From Bacteroidota bacterium (GTDB lineage Bacteria > Bacteroidota > Bacteroidia > Bacteroidales > F082): a stretch of 41,373 nucleotides of DNA. A program made the position numbers and the translations under genes. The first letter of the stretch is position 1. Each line of letters begins with the position of its first letter. The stretch is from assembly GCA_016845105.1 (NCBI GenBank), contig JAERTF010000185.1, positions 1-41,373 on the forward strand, given 5' to 3'. Below, in pieces: positions 38,140-41,373 of the stretch. A model generated the notes under the pieces. It saw nothing but the letters and a program-made list of their open reading frames with translations, did no database searches and had not been told where the DNA came from.

Positions 38140-38216
38140 ATGTTATAATTATAAACTGTTATAAGTAATATATATACTAACGATTGGCAAATAAACCAAC
38201 GCTATAAAATAACTGG

Positions 38217-38224
38217 CAAAAATA
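38217..38224 (-). promoter_or_regulatory. -7 promoter box of slyD
   Basis: On the minus strand TATTTTTG matches TAnnTTTG, 77 bases before the slyD ATG. No -33 TTG is found at the standard distance, so this is a moderate call. Confidence 0.45.
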
Positions 38225-38301
38225 TAAAAAATGAATGGTTTTGTGTATTATTGCACTAATTATAATTTATTAATCAATCAGTTAATCAGAAATAAGCGAA
38301 T

Positions 38302-39324
38302 ATGATCATAAGATATATTTCACTAACAAGCTTATTTATCTTTTTGCTATTTGGATGTAAAACATCCGATGTTATGCAATCAACCATAACAAAATCGGAT
38401 AATAAATACGACAGCGAATTTCCTTCAATAAGTGTATCTAAAGAACTAGGTTACATTTCGAAAACAGTAAAAAAACTTGATATAATTGCATTTTATGCAA
38501 CATATTACTTCCCTGCAGATAGCAATATTAGTGCTGCTAATATTACCGATTCAATACTCGAATTATACTCTGACAATGTATCAATAGATCATGAATCCGT
38601 ATCAGGCACTGCCACAGTAATTTATTATAGCGACAATTTGTTGGGTTTACTTACTTGCGCGCATGTTGTTGACTTTACTGATAGTATTTACACCTACCAT
38701 GATAATAATGAAGGTATTGTACAAACCTTAACACTTAAAATAAAACAACAGAATCATGTTAGTGGTTTTGATTCGGGTAATCCATTGCAAATTGCAGCAA
38801 TTGATAAAGAAAAAGACATTGCAATATTGTCAAAAGAACTTAGTATCAACCCGAATAATATTTCAGTATTAAAATATCCGCTGGGTAAAGTAGATGACCT
38901 ACAATGGGGGAGTATTGTATACATAATGGGATATCCATTGGGTAATTTAATGGTAACTCGAGCTTTGGTTAGTATTACAGATAAAATTAAAGCTGGTTTG
39001 TTTGTAACCGATGCCTTATACAACCATGGTATTAGTGGAAGTCCGGTTTTTGCCATACGAGATGGGGTTCCTAATTTTGAATTGGTTGGTATGGCTTCTT
39101 CATCAGCTGCCCAGGCATCAAACATACTTGTAGCCAACAGGGATTATAAATTTGAAAAAAAAATAGGCACCAAATACACAGGTGATATTTTTGTTGACAA
39201 TAATAAGTTAATAAGTTACGGAGTAACATATTCGGTATCTATTAATGAAATTACTACTTTTATTCATCGTAATGAAAAAGCCCTAGCAAAAAATGGTTTT
39301 ACTGTAAGCAACTTTTTTTTGTAG
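38302..39324 (+). CDS. Trypsin-like serine protease lipoprotein
   Basis: Predicted lipoprotein of 340 residues. The signal peptide ends LLFGC (lipobox, Cys19), followed by KTSD. The catalytic domain has a complete trypsin-type triad: His121 in LLTCAHVVDF, Asp172 in DKEKDIAIL and Ser246 in NHGISGSPVF. This is close to the S1C/DegP family, but no PDZ domain follows. The protein ends about 95 residues after the serine in a helical tail. It may process or quality-control envelope proteins; the substrate is unknown. It is 29 bases ahead of a sugar transferase on the same strand, so the two probably share a transcript. Confidence 0.87.
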   Translation: MIIRYISLTSLFIFLLFGCKTSDVMQSTITKSDNKYDSEFPSISVSKELGYISKTVKKLDIIAFYATYYFPADSNISAANITDSILELYSDNVSIDHESVSGTATVIYYSDNLLGLLTCAHVVDFTDSIYTYHDNNEGIVQTLTLKIKQQNHVSGFDSGNPLQIAAIDKEKDIAILSKELSINPNNISVLKYPLGKVDDLQWGSIVYIMGYPLGNLMVTRALVSITDKIKAGLFVTDALYNHGISGSPVFAIRDGVPNFELVGMASSSAAQASNILVANRDYKFEKKIGTKYTGDIFVDNNKLISYGVTYSVSINEITTFIHRNEKALAKNGFTVSNFFL

Positions 39325-39353
39325 TTCACAGTATCATTTTTTCATGATAGCAT

Positions 39354-40160
39354 ATGGGACAAAATATGACTTTAGAAAAAGAAAATCAGTTTGATAAATA
39401 TCGAATAGGGAAAGGAAAAAGATTATTTGATATTATATTTTCGGCGCTGGCATTAATAATTTTCTCGCCCATAATACTTTTGGTTGCATTTGTTATAAAA
39501 ATAACCTCCAAGGGTCCTATTTTTTATAAATCACTGAGAGTTGGTACAGGGTTTGATATTTTTACTTTCTACAAATTCCGCACAATGTACAAAGGTGCTG
39601 ATGCTGAGCGCTCAAAGTTATCAGAACTAAATGAGTATTTAATATCGCATAAAATTAAGAATCACTCATTTACTAATGTTGAAAACTGTCCTGATTGCAA
39701 ACAGGGTGAACCATGTTCTCCAATATTATTTATTGATGGAATTGAGATATGTGAGAATATGTACTTACGAAAAAAGAGGCTGAGGTTACTTGAATCAACT
39801 TTCTTTAAAGTAAAAGATGACCCAAGAATAACCCCCGTTGGAAAATTTTTAAGAAGTACACATTTAGACGAATTTCCACAGTTTATAAACGTGCTAAAGG
39901 GTGATATGTCGATAGTTGGAAACAGACCGATTCCCCTATACGAGGCTGAAAAACTAACTACCGACGAATGGTCTTATAGGTTTTTAGCACCGGCCGGAAT
40001 AACTGGTTTATGGCAAGTTGACCATAGTAAGGCATTAAAAGCTGAGAACAGGATTAGATTGGATAATAAGTATGCCATGATTTCCAGTCCGATGCAGGAT
40101 TTAATAATAATATTAAAGACCATACCGTCTCTTTTTAAAATTGGGAATTCGAACTCTTAG
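39354..40160 (+). CDS. Polyprenyl-phosphate sugar-1-phosphate transferase with cysteine insertion
   Basis: Monotopic phosphoglycosyl transferase (PglC/WcaJ C-terminal type) that starts a surface glycan by moving a sugar 1-phosphate to undecaprenyl phosphate. The 268-residue product has the membrane-reentrant helix (GKRLFDIIFSALALIIFSPI), FYKFRTMYKGAD (72-83), DPRITPVGKFLRSTHLDEFP (156-175) with catalytic Asp172-Glu173, GDMSIVGNRPIP and AGITGLWQV. Between FRTM and DPRIT, where relatives have about 20 residues, there are over 70, including Cys112, 115, 121 and 133 (CPDCKQGEPC). That looks like a small metal-binding insert. The glycan genes it should serve are not nearby. It ends five bases from the convergent M48 protease gene. 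Confidence 0.93.
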   Translation: MGQNMTLEKENQFDKYRIGKGKRLFDIIFSALALIIFSPIILLVAFVIKITSKGPIFYKSLRVGTGFDIFTFYKFRTMYKGADAERSKLSELNEYLISHKIKNHSFTNVENCPDCKQGEPCSPILFIDGIEICENMYLRKKRLRLLESTFFKVKDDPRITPVGKFLRSTHLDEFPQFINVLKGDMSIVGNRPIPLYEAEKLTTDEWSYRFLAPAGITGLWQVDHSKALKAENRIRLDNKYAMISSPMQDLIIILKTIPSLFKIGNSNS

Positions 40161-40165
40161 CTATA

Positions 40166-41373
40166 TTATTTACTATCAATGGCGTATTTGCGTTGCAGAA
40201 GTGTAGGATGCGAATAATTAAAAAATACATATAACCAGTGTGGTGTTAAGTTACTTAAATTGGCTACTGATAGTTTTATTAACCCCGAAATTAGCTGTTT
40301 CCCATAACCATAGTCAGCTGCAAATCGATCTGCCTGATACTCATTCTTACGTGATAGCATATTTGAAAAAATACCTGTTATCATTGATATTGGTGAAAAC
40401 AGTAAACCAAAGGCAACCAATCCCATGTAAAAACTAGGAACCACAGCACCAAGTGCCAATGACAATTCAGGTCGACTTATTGCTATCGATAATAGCCAAA
40501 TCATAATTCCACTTTGTATAAGCGATGTAATTAATCCAATAACCACATGGTGCAACTTATTATGTCCAACTTCATGGGCCAGAACAGCTACAATTTCTTC
40601 GATACTTAAATCAGCAATTAATGTATCGTAAAGTACTATGCGTTTTTTTGGACCCAGTCCGCTAAAATAAGCATTAGCTTTAGTGCTTCGCTTTGATCCA
40701 TCAATCACAAAAATATTATCAATTGTAAAATTTGCCCGTTCCGAGAAGTTAGTAATTGCAGTTTTTAATTCACCATCTTCAAGGGGTGTTTGTTTATTAA
40801 ATAGAGGAACGATAATTCGAGAATAGAACATGGTCATTACTATCATAAAGATACTTAACCCTCCCATAACAATTAGCCAAAACCAACTTCCTGTTTCATT
40901 CCAAGCCCACATAATAAACATAAGTATTCCACCACCCAGTATTGCTCCAACCAACCACGATTTAAACTTATCAGTGATAAATAGCAATGGTGTTGTTTTA
41001 TTAAAACCAAATCGTTCTTCAATAATAAAAGTGCCATATATTTGAAATGGTAGAGACAGTATATCCATTCCTACTCCTAATATTCCAAAAAATAATAATG
41101 CTCTTAGATAATTATTTTGAGTGATTTCGGATACATATGTATCAAGAATTGCAAAGCCTCCAGCAAACAGAATAACGAGAATTAGAATGAATGAAAATGA
41201 ACTAGTAATTATCGAAAAGCCTAAATTAACTTTTTCATATTGCTGTGATTTTCGATACTTATCTTCATCATAAATCCCAATTAATTCCTCTGGAATAGTT
41301 TCTTGCATATTCCTGTAATTCAGGTAATCAAGAAATTTTTCCAATAAATAATCAAAAACAATTATTACTACTA
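40166..41373 (-). CDS. Ste24-like M48 membrane metalloprotease (5' end beyond window)
   Basis: Integral-membrane zinc protease of the CAAX protease/Ste24 family. The visible part has PEELIGIYDEDKYRKSQQY near the N-terminus, several membrane helices, the zinc site AHEVGH (encoded at about 40562-40579) and the third ligand in NEYQADRFAADYG. A TTG at 41344 could be mistaken for the start, but the frame stays open to the window edge and reads VVIIVFDYLLEKFLDYL, which is the usual Ste24 first helix. The true start therefore lies past 41373. Bacteria lack prenylated CAAX proteins, so it more likely acts in membrane protein quality control. Confidence 0.92.
   Translation of the reverse strand, partial: VVIIVFDYLLEKFLDYLNYRNMQETIPEELIGIYDEDKYRKSQQYEKVNLGFSIITSSFSFILILVILFAGGFAILDTYVSEITQNNYLRALLFFGILGVGMDILSLPFQIYGTFIIEERFGFNKTTPLLFITDKFKSWLVGAILGGGILMFIMWAWNETGSWFWLIVMGGLSIFMIVMTMFYSRIIVPLFNKQTPLEDGELKTAITNFSERANFTIDNIFVIDGSKRSTKANAYFSGLGPKKRIVLYDTLIADLSIEEIVAVLAHEVGHNKLHHVVIGLITSLIQSGIMIWLLSIAISRPELSLALGAVVPSFYMGLVAFGLLFSPISMITGIFSNMLSRKNEYQADRFAADYGYGKQLISGLIKLSVANLSNLTPHWLYVFFNYSHPTLLQRKYAIDSK

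Overview
The window looks like a chromosomal core segment from a Bacteroidota bacterium, probably near the marine Marinilabiliales/Bacteroidales; that placement is by gene style only. The evidence is low GC by eye, many starts preceded by the Bacteroidota -7 box TAnnTTTG, almost no Shine-Dalgarno sequences, the gene order rpsF-rpsR-rplI, and family-typical proteins (FHS sugar permease, TPR/HTH membrane regulator, PatB-type aminotransferase, cysteine-inserted sugar transferase). I see no tRNA, rRNA, CRISPR array, insertion sequence, integrase or phage gene.

Region by region. 1-2.1 kb: ribosomal operon rpsF-rpsR-rplI ended by a clear terminator, then a SpoU/TrmH rRNA methyltransferase. 2.1-8.4 kb: a tiny four-cysteine membrane protein resembling NqrM, a GT-C glycosyltransferase, a small unknown membrane protein, a TPR-TM-HTH regulator, an ECF sigma factor and an FHS-family MFS sugar permease. 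8.5-13.3 kb (minus strand): TolC, HlyD and two ABC-2 permeases with no ATPase gene. 13.4-15.5 kb: a sugar nucleotidyltransferase and an N-acetylhexosamine 1-kinase (NahK type), which could together make UDP-HexNAc by salvage. 15.5-17 kb (minus strand): a small unknown protein, a DUF1801 protein and a second ECF sigma factor, divergent from uvrA. 17-27.8 kb (plus strand): uvrA, a histidine-rich PD40 lipoprotein, a ProX-type tRNA deacylase, arginine deiminase, a second GT-C enzyme, an alpha/beta hydrolase overlapping ligA. 27.8-38.1 kb (minus strand, transcription right to left): slyD, tpiA, prmA, a 1495-residue exported protein of unknown function, dnaN, a PatB-type aminotransferase, an outer-membrane barrel and a tiny membrane ORF that runs into the ligA stop. 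38.3-40.2 kb: a lipoprotein trypsin-like protease and a phosphoglycosyl transferase. The right edge cuts a Ste24-type M48 protease, whose true start lies outside the window.

Most of this is housekeeping (translation, repair, replication, glycolysis, envelope glycosylation). The parts most worth following up are the giant exported protein next to prmA, the ATPase-less tripartite exporter, the NqrM-like cysteine protein, the single strong Shine-Dalgarno site in front of rplI, the cysteine insertion in the sugar transferase and the tiny membrane ORF at 27811-27912. I do not see a clear new defence or mobile system.
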